From: Sinosporangium album
GTDB lineage: Bacteria; Actinomycetota; Actinomycetes; Streptosporangiales; Streptosporangiaceae
Assembly: GCF_900100605.1 (NCBI RefSeq)
Contig: NZ_FNCN01000012.1
Coordinates: 158,435 to 222,434 of the forward strand
DNA length: 64,000 nucleotides
Direction: 5' to 3'
Both the position numbers and the translations under genes were made by a program. The notes beneath the pieces are model-generated. The model saw only the letters and a program-made list of their open reading frames with translations. It was not told where the DNA came from and ran no database searches. Positions within the stretch are counted from its first letter, which is position 1; each line of letters begins with the position of its first letter. Shown here in pieces: positions 17,540 through 26,631 of the stretch.

Positions 17540-18490
17540 ATGTCCCTCGTCGTCGTCACGACCTCGCCCCGGGTGGCGCCAGGGCTGCTGAGCCACGCGG
17601 CGTGGACCGCGCTGCGCTCCGGCCCGGTGCTGACCGGCTCGGCCGACCACCCCCTGCTGCCCTACCTCTCCGAGGCGGGGATCGCGGTGGAGGTCGTCGC
17701 CCCGGAGCCGGCCGGGCTGCTCGACGGGGCGGGGGAGGGCGACGTCGTCTGGCTCGCCTCGCCCGAGGGCGAGGAAGAGCTCATGCGGGCCGTCGCCCAC
17801 CGGGCCCTCGCCATGGACGACCCGCCGGCGATCGAGGTGCTGCCCGGCTCCTACGACCTGCCGGGGGCCCGGATGCTCGACCTGGTCGCGGTCATGGACC
17901 GGCTGCGGCGCGAGTGCCCGTGGGATGCGAAGCAGACGCACGCCTCGCTTGTGCCGTACCTCCTGGAGGAGGCCTACGAGGTGCTGGAGACCATCGAGCG
18001 CGGCGAGGAGGCCGAGCTCCGCGAGGAGCTCGGCGACCTGCTGTTCCAGGTGGTGTTCCACTCCAGGGTCGCCCAGGAGCGGGACGACGGCTTCGACATC
18101 GACGACGTGGTCGACGTGATCGTGGCCAAGTTGAGACGCCGCCATCCGCACGTCTTCGGTTCGGTGACCGTGTCGGGCGCCGAGGAGGTCAGCGAGAACT
18201 GGGACGCCATCAAGGCGGCCGAGCGCGCGGCCAAGGGCCGCGACTCGGTGCTCGACGGTGTGCCGATGGGCCAGCCGGCCCTGTCCCTGGCGGGCCAGCT
18301 GCTGCGCCGCGCCGAGCGGGCCGGGGCGCCGGCCCCGCTCGCGGGCGACGTCGGCCAGGGGCTCGGCCACGAGCTGTTCGAGCTCGTACGGCGTGCGCAC
18401 GCGTCCGGCCTCGACCCTGAGGCCGAGCTGCGCGCCGCCGCCCACGCCTACCGCGAGCGGGTGCGCGAGTGGGAGTCGGAGGGGCACTGA
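17540..18490 (+). CDS. mazG: Nucleoside triphosphate pyrophosphohydrolase MazG
   Basis: The 316-residue product has an actinobacterial N-terminal extension of about 110 residues, then the MazG domain: MDRLRRECPWDAKQTHASL near residue 119, LLEEAYEVLETIERG near 138, ELREELGDLLFQVVFHS near 156, with the EExxE and ExxD metal-binding pattern. It hydrolyses non-canonical or excess NTPs to NMP and pyrophosphate in the cytoplasm. The second half keeps HPHVFG and NWDAIKAAE. It lies between the SurA-like gene and eno, as mazG does near eno in mycobacteria. The function of the N-terminal extension is not apparent. Confidence 0.95.
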   Translation: MSLVVVTTSPRVAPGLLSHAAWTALRSGPVLTGSADHPLLPYLSEAGIAVEVVAPEPAGLLDGAGEGDVVWLASPEGEEELMRAVAHRALAMDDPPAIEVLPGSYDLPGARMLDLVAVMDRLRRECPWDAKQTHASLVPYLLEEAYEVLETIERGEEAELREELGDLLFQVVFHSRVAQERDDGFDIDDVVDVIVAKLRRRHPHVFGSVTVSGAEEVSENWDAIKAAERAAKGRDSVLDGVPMGQPALSLAGQLLRRAERAGAPAPLAGDVGQGLGHELFELVRRAHASGLDPEAELRAAAHAYRERVREWESEGH

Positions 18491-18493
18491 AGG

Positions 18494-18516
18494 GTCCCGG
18501 CGTCCGCCGCCGGGAC
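18494..18516 (+). terminator. Hairpin after mazG
   Basis: Nine-base arms GTCCCGGCG and CGCCGGGAC flank a five-base loop just after the mazG stop. A second GC-rich hairpin follows directly to about 18543 (GCGCCG ... CGGCGC with inner GTCC/GGAC). There is no T-run, as is common in actinobacteria. It separates mazG from eno. Confidence 0.6.
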
Positions 18517-18605
18517 GCGCCGCGGTCCGCCGGACGGCGCGCCCATGGGGGCCGATAAGCTTCGGTGGCAAACCGCCCGCCAGGGGCCTGGGTTTCCCAG
18601 GTTGA

Positions 18606-19904
<1,299 letters not shown>

Positions 19905-19916
19905 AAGGTGTCTTAT

Positions 19917-19986
19917 ATGGGGAAGAAGTGTGAAATCTGGGCTCGGCTTGTCTGGCCGCGGCGTGGATCGAGCGCTTCTTCCCCAT
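19917..19986 (+). terminator. Long hairpin downstream of eno
   Basis: Perfect 12-base arms ATGGGGAAGAAG (19917-19928) and CTTCTTCCCCAT (19975-19986) enclose an inner stem GCTCG (19941-19945) with CGAGC (19969-19973). A T-run (GTTTTTTC) starts about 7 bases after the right arm. This fits a large intrinsic terminator or a processed structured RNA at the 3' end of eno. Confidence 0.55.
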
Positions 19987-20124
19987 CGACATCAAGCGTT
20001 TTTTCTGCATCCAAGGCCGTCGAGCCCAGCAGACTCCTCCGATCCCATGAAAAATGCTCATAGGGAACCTCGGGGGTGATGCTCCTCCGAGCGGGCAGTG
20101 GCTGCCAGGAGGGGTGGGATAGGC

Positions 20125-20556
20125 ATGAGCAGGCGACCGCAGTTGACCGGCAGGGCCGCGGTCCTCGCGATCGTGGTCTGCGCCATCGCGATGAGTCTGG
20201 CCTATCCTGTGCGCGAATACATCGCTCAACGGCGGCAGATCGCTGAGCTCCAGGAGCAGAAGGCCAACGCGTTGAGCGAGCTCAGCACCCACGAGCAGCG
20301 CAGCCGCCAGCTCCAGGACCCGAACTACATCAAGCGCGAGACCCGGCGCAGGCTCCACTACTGCGGGCCGGCCCCGGAGACGTGCTACGTCGTCATGGAC
20401 AACGGCGAGCCGTCGGGCCCGGTCGGCGGCCAGGCGCGCGAGGTGGAGAAGGCCCCCTGGTATCAGACGCTCTGGGAGTCGATCGAGGCGGCCGACAAGG
20501 GCACGGGCCGCAAGGTGCAGACCGGCCCGGCTCAGACCGACCAGGTAGAGAAGTAA
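20125..20556 (+). CDS. Septum formation initiator FtsB/DivIC-like
   Basis: The 143-residue product has one N-terminal membrane helix (AAVLAIVVCAIAMSLAYPV, about residues 10-28) and a coiled coil directly after it (RQIAELQEQKANALSELSTHEQ), then YIKRETRRRLHY, which is the conserved junction of the FtsB/DivIC family. It would be a bitopic divisome protein bridging FtsL and FtsQ. ATG 20125 has AGGAGGGG ten bases upstream; the frame is open nine codons earlier at a GTG. The gene sits between eno and the DUF501 gene, as in mycobacteria. Confidence 0.88.
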   Translation: MSRRPQLTGRAAVLAIVVCAIAMSLAYPVREYIAQRRQIAELQEQKANALSELSTHEQRSRQLQDPNYIKRETRRRLHYCGPAPETCYVVMDNGEPSGPVGGQAREVEKAPWYQTLWESIEAADKGTGRKVQTGPAQTDQVEK

Positions 20557-20586
20557 AAGAAGCAGAAGAGCAGAAGAAGTAGAAAG

Positions 20587-21099
20587 GTGGACGTGGACAG
20601 CAAGGACGTGAAGGCGGTCGAGCTCCAGCTCGGCCGTCCGCCGCGCGGGCTCCGGGGGGTCGCGCACCGCTGCCCCTGCGGCCTGCCCGACGTGGTGGAG
20701 ACCGCGCCCCGCCTTCCCGACGGCTCGCCGTTCCCCACCCTCTACTACCTCACATGCCCGAGGGCCGCCTCCGCCATCGGCACCCTCGAAGGCTCGGGGC
20801 TGATGCGCGAGATGCAGGCCAGGCTCGCCGAGGACCCGGAGCTCGCCGCCGCCTACCAGTCCGCCCACGAGGACTACATCGCCCGCAGGGACAAGGCCGC
20901 CGAGCAGGAGGGCGTCGAGCCGCTTCCCCGCGACATGCAGAGCACGGGCGGCATGCCGACCCGGGTGAAGTGCCTGCACGCCCTGGTCGGCCACGAGCTC
21001 GCGACACCCGGCGTCAACCCGTTCGGGCGGGAGGCCCTCGACAGGCTCCCGGAGTGGTGGGCCGACGGGCCGTGTGTGGCCGCCCCGCCCTCCGACTGA
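20587..21099 (+). CDS. DUF501 domain protein
   Basis: The 170-residue product matches DUF501, a family found next to eno/ppx in many actinobacteria. Visible landmarks are VAHRCPCGLPDVVETAPRL near residue 25 with a Cys-x-Cys, FPTLYYLTCPRA near 48, and VKCLHALVGHELATPGVNP near 126. Conserved Cys and His residues suggest metal binding, but no function is established that I can name. Either GTG at 20587 or at 20593 may be used. It is 30 bp downstream of ftsB and is followed by a 14-base tandem repeat before ppx. Confidence 0.9.
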   Translation: MDVDSKDVKAVELQLGRPPRGLRGVAHRCPCGLPDVVETAPRLPDGSPFPTLYYLTCPRAASAIGTLEGSGLMREMQARLAEDPELAAAYQSAHEDYIARRDKAAEQEGVEPLPRDMQSTGGMPTRVKCLHALVGHELATPGVNPFGREALDRLPEWWADGPCVAAPPSD

Positions 21100-21146
21100 C
21101 CCGTCCGACCGACCCATCGGGCTGACCCGTTCGACGCACTCCGCCC

Positions 21147-21272
21147 GATGACGCAGCCCTGATGACACAGCCCTGATGACACAGCCCTGATGACACAGCC
21201 CCCGGTGACGCCGCCCCGGTGACGTCCCCCGATGACTTCCATCCGATGATTTCGATCCGATGACTTCAACAG
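21147..21272. repeat. Degenerate 14-base tandem repeat upstream of ppx
   Basis: Nine head-to-tail units of exactly 14 bases fill this interval. Units 2 and 3 are identical (GATGACACAGCCCT) and units 1 and 4 differ at one base each; the last five drift but keep the G-A/G-TGAC opening. Fourteen is not a multiple of three, so it is not a coding repeat. It ends 16 bases before the ppx start codon. Confidence 0.85.
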
Positions 21273-21288
21273 AGCCTGGAGGCGTCAC

Positions 21289-22224
21289 GTGAAGCGTGTG
21301 GCGGCGATCGACTGCGGCACGAACTCGGTCAGGTTGCTGGTGGCCGACATCGACGGGGACGAGCTTGTCGACCTGACGCGCCGGATGGAGATCGTACGGC
21401 TCGGCCAAGGCGTCGACCGCACCGGCCGCCTGGCCGCCGAGGCGCTCGACCGCACCTTCACCGCGATGCGCGACTACGCCAAGGTGATCGCTCAGCACGA
21501 GGCGCAGGCCGTACGCGTGGTCGCCACCAGCGCCACCCGCGACGCCGCCAACCGGCACGAGTTCGTCGACGGCGTGCGGGAGATCTTCGGGGTGGAGCCC
21601 GAGGTGGTCCCGGGGGCGGAGGAGGCGCGGCTGTCGTTCGTCGGGGCCACCAGAGAGCTGGCCCGGGCCGGGCTCAGTGCGCGCCCGCCGTACCTCGTGG
21701 TCGACATCGGCGGCGGCTCCACGGAGTTCGTGGTGGGCGAGGGCGAGGGCGAGGTCGACGGGGCGCTGTCGGTGGACATCGGGTGCGTCCGGCTCGCCGA
21801 GCGGCATCTGAAGTCGGCGGGCGACCCGCCGTCGGCGGTGGCGGTGGCGGCGGTGACCGCCGATATCGACGCCGCGCTCGACCTGGTCGCCGCGCGTGTG
21901 CCGGTGGGGGAGGCGCGCACGCTGGTGGGGTTGGCCGGTTCGGTGACCACGGTGTCGGGTATCGCCCTCGACCTCCCCGAGTACGACTCCGAGCGGTTGC
22001 ACCACTCGGTCATCTCCGCCGAGACCTCGCATGAGGTGTCGCGGCGGCTGCTCGCGATGACCCATGCCGAGCGGGCCGCGATCCCGGTGATGCATCCCGG
22101 GCGTGTCGACGTGATCGGGGCTGGGGCACTGATTCTTGACCGAATCGTTACACGCTTCGAGTTTGGTGAAGTGATCGTGAGTGAGCACGACATTCTCGAT
22201 GGCATCGCCTGGTCCATTTCGTGA
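21289..22224 (+). CDS. Exopolyphosphatase / Ppx-GppA phosphatase
   Basis: The 311-residue product starts with VAAIDCGTNSVRLLVADI (phosphate-binding loop 1 of the sugar kinase/actin fold), keeps VVATSATRDAANRHEF near residue 75, YLVVDIGGGSTEFVVGE near 138 (second phosphate loop with catalytic acids) and LVGLAGSVTTVSGIAL near 217. These define the Ppx/GppA family, which cleaves polyphosphate or pppGpp. At 311 residues it is the short, single-module form common in actinobacteria. Start GTG with a CCTGGAGG site. It ends the mfd-to-ppx block. Confidence 0.93.
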   Translation: MKRVAAIDCGTNSVRLLVADIDGDELVDLTRRMEIVRLGQGVDRTGRLAAEALDRTFTAMRDYAKVIAQHEAQAVRVVATSATRDAANRHEFVDGVREIFGVEPEVVPGAEEARLSFVGATRELARAGLSARPPYLVVDIGGGSTEFVVGEGEGEVDGALSVDIGCVRLAERHLKSAGDPPSAVAVAAVTADIDAALDLVAARVPVGEARTLVGLAGSVTTVSGIALDLPEYDSERLHHSVISAETSHEVSRRLLAMTHAERAAIPVMHPGRVDVIGAGALILDRIVTRFEFGEVIVSEHDILDGIAWSIS

Positions 22225-22299
22225 AATGTCACGATTTGGGTTCGATTGCCCAATTCTCTAGCTATTGATGGGTAAACCTCTTTCGTGGTTAGGTAATGG

Positions 22300-22360
22300 C
22301 GCTTTAACGAGGCTTTGCCGTGGGGCCCGGCACAGCGAGTGCTGGGGCGGCAACCGTCTC
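22300..22360 (+). promoter_or_regulatory. Possible structured leader of the triple-repeat secreted protein
   Basis: Two nested stems can be drawn: outer TTGCCG (22315-22320) with CGGCAA (22348-22353), inner CCCGGCAC (22326-22333) with GTGCTGGG (22339-22346) around the loop AGCGA. It sits about 40 bases before the start codon. It does not match a riboswitch class I recognise. Confidence 0.35.
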
Positions 22361-22393
22361 AAAGCAGCATTCCTCTCACGGAACGGGGTTTAC

Positions 22394-23518
22394 ATGAGGT
22401 CTTCAGCATTGGTGCGGCGTGTAGTCGCACTTGGCGCCGGAGTGACCATGGCCGCAGGCATGGTCTCCGGAGTGCTCGTCGCGCCCGCAGCAGCGGCGAC
22501 CACCACCTCCGCCAAGAGCAAGCCCGCCGTTAATGTGACCACTCCCAAGGCATCTCCCAGGAACTTCGAGGGGGACTGCCCCACTCGGGTCTCCTTCTCC
22601 TCCAAGGTCAAGCTCAAGCTGAAGGGCAAGACCAAGGTCAAGTACCGCTGGGTCTACAGCAACGGCTCGAAGAGCAAGGTGAGGTCCTTCACCGCCAAGG
22701 GCAAGGGCACCAAGAGCTACACGCTGCGCACGTCGGCGAAGTTCAGCCAGGACACCGAGGGTTGGTACGCCCTCCAGGTCGTCTCCCCCCGCAAGATCAC
22801 CTCCAAGCGGGGCTACTACAGCGTGACCTGTGACGCGCCGGGCGACCCGGACGTCGGTCCGGACCGCGTCGACGCGCGCGTGACGGCCGACCAGGGCTCC
22901 TGGTCGGGCCCGTGCACGTCGAGCCAGCCCAACCTCGGCTTCACCGGCCGCATCCGTGTGCACGGTGACCCCGAGTGGGTGCACTACCGCTGGATCCGCA
23001 ACGGCGACGTGGTGGACACCGGCTCGGTGCGGGCCGACGACTGGACGACCGTGAAGTACGCGTACAAGCCTGACCGCACCGAGAAGGGCTGGGTGGCCCT
23101 CCAGGTCGACCACCCGGACTACAGGCGGGTCGCCTCCGGCCGTGCCTACTACTCGGTCAAGTGTGAGGGTTCCACGGGCGACGTGTCGGCCAGCGTGAAC
23201 GCGCCCGCCGCTCACACGGGTGCCTGCCCGGCGACCCGCACCTTCACCGGCAGCATCACCCACCGCGGTTCGGGCACCGTGAGGTACCAGTGGGTCGGCG
23301 ACAACTACGCGGGCCCGGTGCGTGAACTGCACTTCTCCGGATGGGGCAGCGAGACCAAGGCTGTGGCCGACGAGTCGGTGAGCACGAGCGGTGACGTGTG
23401 GCGCAAGCTGCGCATCCACTCGCCGAAGTACACCGAGTCCAACGCCGCGACCGCCAAGGTGAACTGCACCACGCCTTCGCCTTCGCCCTCCCCCTCCACC
23501 ACCTCCTCGCCCGCGTAA
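22394..23518 (+). CDS. Secreted protein with three tandem ~100-residue Cys-paired repeats
   Basis: The 374-residue product has an Arg-containing signal peptide (about residues 1-35, ending APAAAA) and three similar domains beginning near residues 50, 155 and 270. Each opens with a Cys (GDCPTRVSF, GPCTSSQPN, GACPATRTF), has a YRW or YQW core and closes with a Cys after YYSV or AKVN, suggesting beta-sandwich, Ig-like folds with one disulfide each. The tail is Ser/Pro-rich (TPSPSPSPSTTSSPA). ATG 22394 was chosen because it begins the signal peptide; the frame is open further upstream. No enzyme motif is seen; it is probably a cell-surface or extracellular binding protein. Function unknown. Confidence 0.75.
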   Translation: MRSSALVRRVVALGAGVTMAAGMVSGVLVAPAAAATTTSAKSKPAVNVTTPKASPRNFEGDCPTRVSFSSKVKLKLKGKTKVKYRWVYSNGSKSKVRSFTAKGKGTKSYTLRTSAKFSQDTEGWYALQVVSPRKITSKRGYYSVTCDAPGDPDVGPDRVDARVTADQGSWSGPCTSSQPNLGFTGRIRVHGDPEWVHYRWIRNGDVVDTGSVRADDWTTVKYAYKPDRTEKGWVALQVDHPDYRRVASGRAYYSVKCEGSTGDVSASVNAPAAHTGACPATRTFTGSITHRGSGTVRYQWVGDNYAGPVRELHFSGWGSETKAVADESVSTSGDVWRKLRIHSPKYTESNAATAKVNCTTPSPSPSPSTTSSPA

Positions 23519-23583
23519 CAGTCGAGCGTAAGAGTCGAGGAGAGGCAGGACTCCCTCTTGGGAGTTCCACGCCATAGATGACG

Positions 23584-23617
23584 GGAACGGGCGGTGCCTT
23601 CGGGTGCCGCCCGTTTT
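23584..23617 (+). terminator. Intrinsic terminator after the triple-repeat protein
   Basis: Arms AACGGGCGGTGCC and GGTGCCGCCCGTT pair around a TTCG tetraloop and are followed by TT before C, giving a classic stem with a short T-run. A weaker hairpin (GGACTCCC/GGGAGTTCC) lies just upstream at 23548-23568. Confidence 0.85.
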
Positions 23618-23658
23618 CCCATGCGGGCCCTGGCCCGGCCCCTGGCAGGATCGGGGTT

Positions 23659-24450
23659 ATGAGCTATGTATCCCCGGGCAGCGGGTGGCCCGGCGACCCG
23701 GCCTCCCCCGACACCCCCGTCGCCCACGACGCGGCTCAGGTGGCCGAGTTGGCCGGCGGCAGCCGTACGCTCGCGGAGTTGACGGCGCGGCAGTCGGTGT
23801 GCCGGGCCTGCCCCCGGCTGGTGGAGTGGCGTGAGCAGGTCGCGGACGTCAAGCGGAGGGCGTTCGCGGACGAGGAATACTGGGGGAGGCCCGTTCCGGG
23901 GTGGGGGGCGGAAAAGCCGCGCATTCTTCTGATGGGGCTGGCTCCCGCCGCGCACGGAGGCAACCGCACGGGACGTATTTTCACAGGTGACCGCAGTGGC
24001 GACTGGCTGTTCGCCTCGCTGCACCGGGTGGGGCTGGCAGCGCAGGAGACCAGTGTCCGCGCGGACGACGGCCAGCGGCTGATCGGGGCGAGGGTGGCCG
24101 CCGCGGTGCGGTGCGCGCCGCCGGGGAACAAGCCGCTGCCGCAGGAGCGGGCGGCATGCGCCCCCTGGCTGGTGCGCGAGGTCTCCTTGGTCGTGCCCGA
24201 TCTGCGGGTCGTCGTCGCGCTGGGCTCCTTCGCCTGGCAGTCGGCCTGGACCACGCTGCGCGAGGTCGGCGTACGGCTGCCGCCCCGCCGTGTGCCCTTC
24301 GGGCACGGCGTCGAGGTCGCAGCGGACGGGTTAACGCTGATCGGGTGCTATCACCCCAGCCAGCAGAACACTTTCACCGGCAGGGTGACCGCTCCCATGC
24401 TGGACGTGGTGTTCAGCCGTGCCGCTGAGCTGGCCGAGTCGGCGGTGTGA
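23659..24450 (+). CDS. Uracil-DNA glycosylase, family 5-like (UdgB)
   Basis: The 263-residue product has [14 protein letters not shown] near residue 47 (two of the Fe-S cluster cysteines), [23 protein letters not shown] near 93 (uracil-recognition motif 1 of the UDG superfamily), [22 protein letters not shown] near 152 with further cysteines, and [13 protein letters not shown] near 232 (motif 3, GxHPSxxNxxxG). This fits the thermostable 4Fe-4S UdgB type that removes uracil and other deaminated bases from DNA. ATG 23659 starts the family-like sequence. It stands alone between the triple-repeat protein and NDH-2. Confidence 0.9.
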   Translation: MSYVSPGSGWPGDPASPDTPVAHDAAQVAELAGGSRTLAELTARQSVCRACPRLVEWREQVADVKRRAFADEEYWGRPVPGWGAEKPRILLMGLAPAAHGGNRTGRIFTGDRSGDWLFASLHRVGLAAQETSVRADDGQRLIGARVAAAVRCAPPGNKPLPQERAACAPWLVREVSLVVPDLRVVVALGSFAWQSAWTTLREVGVRLPPRRVPFGHGVEVAADGLTLIGCYHPSQQNTFTGRVTAPMLDVVFSRAAELAESAV

Positions 24451-24579
24451 AGAGAATCATATAGAGGAAAGTTCTCCCATATTTCTGTAGAGAACATCCG
24501 ATCTCCCTGCTGATCTGGGCAAATACCGCAGAGCTTTGCGAGGGGGGTGGGTGGCGTCTAAGAATCCTGGTGGCGTACG

Positions 24580-24599
24580 CTTGTGAATGCTTTCACAAG
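24580..24599. promoter_or_regulatory. Rex-type redox operator upstream of NDH-2
   Basis: The sequence CTTGTGAATGCTTTCACAAG is a perfect inverted repeat and contains TTGTGAA-N4-TTCACAA, the consensus I know for the NADH-sensing repressor Rex. It lies 17 bases before the chosen ATG of the NADH dehydrogenase gene, and it covers the alternative GTG at 24583, which argues for a start further downstream. Rex control of NADH dehydrogenase genes is established in other Gram-positive bacteria. Confidence 0.85.
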
Positions 24600-24615
24600 C
24601 GATCTACGGATGGGC

Positions 24616-25947
24616 ATGGCAGTGAACGCGACAGGGAACCACATCCTCATCGTCGGCGGCGGATACGTCGGCCTCTACACAGCACTGAGACTCCAGCGGC
24701 GGCTTCGCAGGGAGCTCCAGGAGGGAAGCGTGCGGATCACGATCGTTGACCCGCAGTCCTATATGACGTATCAGCCCTTCCTGCCCGAGGCCGCCGCGGG
24801 CAACCTCTCCCCCCGGCACGTCGTCGCCCCGCTGCGGCGCGTGTTGCCCAAGGCGCGGATTCTGAACGGCAAGATCATTAAGATCGACCACGACGCCCGG
24901 AAGGCCACCTTCGAACCCGTCGAGGGCGAGCCGCGCGACCTCTCCTACGACCTGATCGTGATGGCCGCCGGATCGGTCTCGCGAACCCTCCCCATCCCCG
25001 GCCTCACCGACATCGGCATCGGTTTCAAGAGCATCGGCGAGGCGATCGGCCTGCGCAACCGCGTGCTGCACCAGATGGACCTCGCCGAATCCACCGAGGA
25101 CCCCGAGCTGCGCCGCCGAGCGCTCACCTTCGTCGTGGTCGGCGCGGGCTTCGCAGGCGTGGAGGCACTGGCCGAGCTCGAAGACATGGCCAAGGACTCC
25201 ACCCGCTACTACACCAAGATCAAGCCCGAGGACATCCGCTGGGTCCTCGTCGAGGCCACGAACCGGGTCCTGCCCGAGGTCGGCCCCGAGATGGGCAAGT
25301 GGACGCTCGACCAGCTCCGCGAGCGCGGCATCGACGTACGGCTGGACACGCGCCTCGAATCCTGCGTGAACGGCCGGGTCATGCTGTCGGACGGTGACTC
25401 CTTCGACGCCGACACGCTCGTGTGGACGGCGGGCGTCAAGCCCAGCACGATCGTGGGCGACGGCGGCCTCCCGCTGGACGAGCGCGGCCGGATCAAGACG
25501 ACCACCCGCCTCACCGTGGCGGGCACCACCGGCGCCTACGCCGCGGGCGACGCCGCCGGCGTGCCCGACGTGACCCACCCCGGCCAATACTGCGCCCCGA
25601 ACGCCCAGCACGCCGTGCGCCAGGCCAAGGTCCTCGCCGACAACATCGTGCGTGAGCTGCGAGGACAGGACCTTGTGGAATACCACCACAAATACGTCGG
25701 TTCGGTCGCCGGGCTCGGCCTGTACCAAGGTGTGGCCAATGTGTATGGGGTGAAGCTTCGCGGATTCCCTGCGTGGTTCATGCACCGGACCTACCATCTG
25801 TCGCGGGTGCCCACGCTGAACCGCAAGGTCCGCGTGGTCGTGGACTGGACCCTCGCGTTGTTCTTCCGGCGGGAGACCATCTCGCTCGGTGAGATCCACC
25901 GGCCGCGTGAGTCCTTCAGGGATGCGGTCGCCGGCAACAACCGCTGA
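24616..25947 (+). CDS. ndh: Type II NADH dehydrogenase (NDH-2)
   Basis: The 443-residue product has HILIVGGGYVGLYTALRLQ at residues 8-26 (FAD-binding Rossmann motif), FVVVGAGFAGVEALAELED near 173 (NADH-binding Rossmann motif), YAAGDAAGVPDVTH near 310 (second FAD contact) and AQHAVRQAK near 335. This is the NDH-2 layout: a peripheral membrane flavoenzyme passing electrons from NADH to quinone. Starts at 24583 (GTG), 24610 and 24616 (ATG) are possible; 24616 is chosen because the Rex palindrome overlaps the GTG. The stop is followed by a strong hairpin. Confidence 0.9.
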   Translation: MAVNATGNHILIVGGGYVGLYTALRLQRRLRRELQEGSVRITIVDPQSYMTYQPFLPEAAAGNLSPRHVVAPLRRVLPKARILNGKIIKIDHDARKATFEPVEGEPRDLSYDLIVMAAGSVSRTLPIPGLTDIGIGFKSIGEAIGLRNRVLHQMDLAESTEDPELRRRALTFVVVGAGFAGVEALAELEDMAKDSTRYYTKIKPEDIRWVLVEATNRVLPEVGPEMGKWTLDQLRERGIDVRLDTRLESCVNGRVMLSDGDSFDADTLVWTAGVKPSTIVGDGGLPLDERGRIKTTTRLTVAGTTGAYAAGDAAGVPDVTHPGQYCAPNAQHAVRQAKVLADNIVRELRGQDLVEYHHKYVGSVAGLGLYQGVANVYGVKLRGFPAWFMHRTYHLSRVPTLNRKVRVVVDWTLALFFRRETISLGEIHRPRESFRDAVAGNNR

Positions 25948-25957
25948 CCCCGCCCGA

Positions 25958-25995
25958 GTACGGCTCGCATCCACGCGCCTGGGCGCGAGCCGTAC
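25958..25995 (+). terminator. Hairpin after NDH-2
   Basis: Eleven-base perfect arms GTACGGCTCGC (25958-25968) and GCGAGCCGTAC (25985-25995) flank a 16-base loop, starting about 10 bases after the NDH-2 stop. No T-run. Confidence 0.7.
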
Positions 25996-26076
25996 CACCC
26001 GTGGCTGTCGTCGTCTGTGGGAGGGATTCCACAGGGTTGTGCGTGCGCCTTCGGGCGCGGGTGAGAGGTGCCGGGA

Positions 26077-26631
26077 GTGGGACTGCTCGCTGTCGCAGTG
26101 GTGGGAACCGACCGGTCGGCGCTGATCCCCGAGGTGAGCGGCGTGCTCGCGCGTGCGGGCACGGAGATCTGCGAGGCGTCGATGACGCTGCTCGGGGGAT
26201 ACGCGGTGATGATGCTGCTCGTGTCCGGCGGCCCGTCCGCGGAGGAGCTGCGCGGCCGGGTCGCCCTGGTGCCCGGGGTCCTCAGCGCGGTGGTGGGCCT
26301 GCCGGAGCACGGTTCGGACTCGGTGCTTCCTGCGGCGTCGCAGGAGGAATTCGAACTTTCCGGTGATCCCCGGGGCCTGCCGTACGTGCTCACCGCCCAC
26401 GGTCCCGCGCGGTCCGGTGTGCTCGCCGCCGTCGGCGAGGTGATCGCCGAGGTGGGCGGCCACATCACGGCCCTCAGTGTGCGGCGCGGGGGCAGACTCC
26501 ACGCCATGGTCGCCGACCTGCGGATACCCGGTTATGTGGATGTGGCGCACCTCATGCGCACGCTCACCGCGACCTGCGCCGACCTCGGCTCCGAGATCTC
26601 CTTCCGCCCGGCGCGGGAGGAGATCGTATGA
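26077..26631 (+). CDS. ACT-domain protein (two tandem ACT domains)
   Basis: The 184-residue product contains two ACT-type regulatory domains: the first begins LLAVAVVGTDRSALIPEVSGVLARAG, the second after residue about 100 with YVLTAHGPARSGVLAAVGEVI. Both follow the beta-alpha-beta pattern with the Gly/Arg/Pro turn seen in glycine cleavage repressor (GcvR)-like proteins. It should bind a small ligand, probably an amino acid, in the cytoplasm. GTG 26077 is chosen because GTGAGAGG ends about eight bases upstream; GTG 26068 is too close to that site. Its stop overlaps the start of the deformylase-like gene (ATGA), so the two proteins are made together. Confidence 0.82.
   Translation: MGLLAVAVVGTDRSALIPEVSGVLARAGTEICEASMTLLGGYAVMMLLVSGGPSAEELRGRVALVPGVLSAVVGLPEHGSDSVLPAASQEEFELSGDPRGLPYVLTAHGPARSGVLAAVGEVIAEVGGHITALSVRRGGRLHAMVADLRIPGYVDVAHLMRTLTATCADLGSEISFRPAREEIV

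Noticed and set aside
21147..21272. Possible CRISPR array
   Set aside because: Units are contiguous and only 14 bases; no spacers and no cas genes nearby.
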